From: Betaproteobacteria bacterium
GTDB lineage: Bacteria > Pseudomonadota > Gammaproteobacteria > Burkholderiales > SG8-39
DNA length: 6,193 bases
Direction: 5' to 3'
NCBI GenBank assembly: GCA_005881355.1
Contig: VBDM01000053.1
Location: forward strand, 1 to 6,193
Both the position numbers and the translations under genes were made by a program. Shown in pieces: positions 5,305 to 6,193 of the stretch (positions are counted from its first letter, which is position 1; each line of letters starts with the position of its first letter). The notes under the pieces were generated by a model. The model saw nothing but the letters and a program-made list of their open reading frames with translations. It ran no database searches and had not been told where the DNA came from.

Positions 5305-6193
5305 ATGAAACGCTCCATTGTTGCCGCGCTCGCCGCAGCCGCGGCGCCTCTTACGCTTGCTCAAAGCCCCGAAGATCCTGCCGTCATCGTCACCGCGACG
5401 CGCTTTCCCGACAGCGTGCTCGCTGCGCCGGTCGGCGTCACGGTGATCACTAGCGAAGATATACGCAACAGCACGGCGACCTCCGTCGCCGAGGTTCTCA
5501 ACAAGCTCGGAGGCGTACATACGCGCATCAATTTTCTCGGTACGCCGGACCTGCCGATCGATCTCCGTGGCTTCGGCGTGACCGGCGATCAGAATTCACT
5601 GGTGTTGTTGAACGGACAGCGAATAAGTGAAAACGAGCTTGCGGCTGCGAGGCTGACCGGCATTCCCCTCAACGCCATCGAGCGGATCGAGATCGTGCGC
5701 GGGAGCGGGTCGGTTCTTTATGGCGGTGGGACCACCGGCGGCACCATTAACATCATCACTGCAGCGCCCGCTCCCACGCCAGCGCGAACGACGCTGTACG
5801 GTGCGCTTGGCAGCGATGCGACCCGAGACCTGCGCGTCGGCCACATTTCCTCGGGAGAGACCTCGGGTCTCGCGTTAAACGCCAACGCTTACGAAAGCGA
5901 CAACTTCCGCCGGAATAACCATGCCACACAGGAGAATTTGACCGGCGAATGGCGCCTAACCGGACCATCAGGCTCGATCGCGCTGCGGGCCGGCGGAGAG
6001 CGCCAGCGCTCAAGGCTGCCTGGCGCTCGCACCGAGACCGAGCTTGCGACCGACCCCCGGGGCACATCTACTCCGAACGATTACGCCAACCTAGACGGCT
6101 GGAGCACCAGCCTCGCGGCGCAATACCAAATCGGCGACTTGACGTTGGCCGCCGATGCCGGATACCGGTCGCGCGAGGTGCAGTTTTTCAGCG
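5305..6193 (+). CDS. TonB-dependent outer-membrane receptor, probable B12 transporter (BtuB-like), 5' part
   Basis: This gene is open to the window end; 296 codons are visible, roughly the first half of a receptor of this family. The product begins with a signal peptide (positive MKR, an alanine-rich core, likely cut after A19 in LTLA-QS). A TonB-box-like stretch DPAVIVTAT (24-32) resembles that of BtuB. The plug domain spans about 42-152, with VITSEDI, the IDLRGFG turn (85-91), LVLLNGQRI (99-107) and IERIEIVRG (125-133), ending in GGTINIIT (145-152). The beta-barrel starts after that. It would sit in the outer membrane and take up a bulky nutrient using energy from TonB-ExbBD. Vitamin B12 as substrate is inferred mainly from the cobalamin riboswitch just upstream; the visible plug alone would also fit a siderophore receptor, so I give no symbol. 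The start is fixed by GGGGAGG 4 bases upstream and the signal peptide. Confidence 0.95.
   Translation, partial: MKRSIVAALAAAAAPLTLAQSPEDPAVIVTATRFPDSVLAAPVGVTVITSEDIRNSTATSVAEVLNKLGGVHTRINFLGTPDLPIDLRGFGVTGDQNSLVLLNGQRISENELAAARLTGIPLNAIERIEIVRGSGSVLYGGGTTGGTINIITAAPAPTPARTTLYGALGSDATRDLRVGHISSGETSGLALNANAYESDNFRRNNHATQENLTGEWRLTGPSGSIALRAGGERQRSRLPGARTETELATDPRGTSTPNDYANLDGWSTSLAAQYQIGDLTLAADAGYRSREVQFFS

Noticed and set aside
1..6193. Mobile elements, CRISPR arrays, tRNA genes or defence genes
   Set aside because: I found no transposase, integrase, regularly spaced repeats, tRNA-like cloverleaf or defence-family motif on either strand by reading; the content is housekeeping.

Overview
The window is GC-rich, with densely packed, mostly single-strand gene content. 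It looks like chromosomal DNA of a proteobacterium, most probably a betaproteobacterium. The reasons are the order zapB-like / zapA / 6S RNA / EVE-domain gene, the PriA and HemE sequences, and a cobalamin riboswitch in front of a TonB-dependent receptor. The order and lineage are judged from memory of these families, not from a search.

Layout. Everything from about 4885 down to 6 reads on the minus strand. A near-consensus sigma70-type promoter (4856-4885) is followed by a 63-residue coiled-coil protein (4658-4849), zapA (4349-4648), the 6S RNA gene ssrS (about 4128-4307), a strong bidirectional terminator hairpin (4063-4100), an EVE-domain protein (3572-4036), hemE (2498-3562), a 329-base non-coding gap (2169-2497) and priA (6-2168). 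From about 4950 onward the plus strand carries a candidate promoter, a full cobalamin riboswitch (about 4971-5200), a hairpin that may be its expression platform, and the first 296 codons of a TonB-dependent outer-membrane receptor that runs off the window end.

How the parts fit. The first two genes belong to the Z-ring (FtsZ-associated) division machinery. 6S RNA holds sigma70 RNA polymerase in stationary phase. HemE makes coproporphyrinogen III, and PriA restarts collapsed replication forks. The divergent receptor probably imports vitamin B12 and is shut off by B12 through the riboswitch.

Most genes are ordinary housekeeping loci and I see no new defence or mobile system. The signals most worth a second look are a cluster of DnaA-box-like 9-mers in the hemE-priA gap, a promoter whose predicted +1 is the A of the first gene's ATG (a leaderless transcript), and a perfect 17-bp terminator stem only 26 bases before the EVE gene start.
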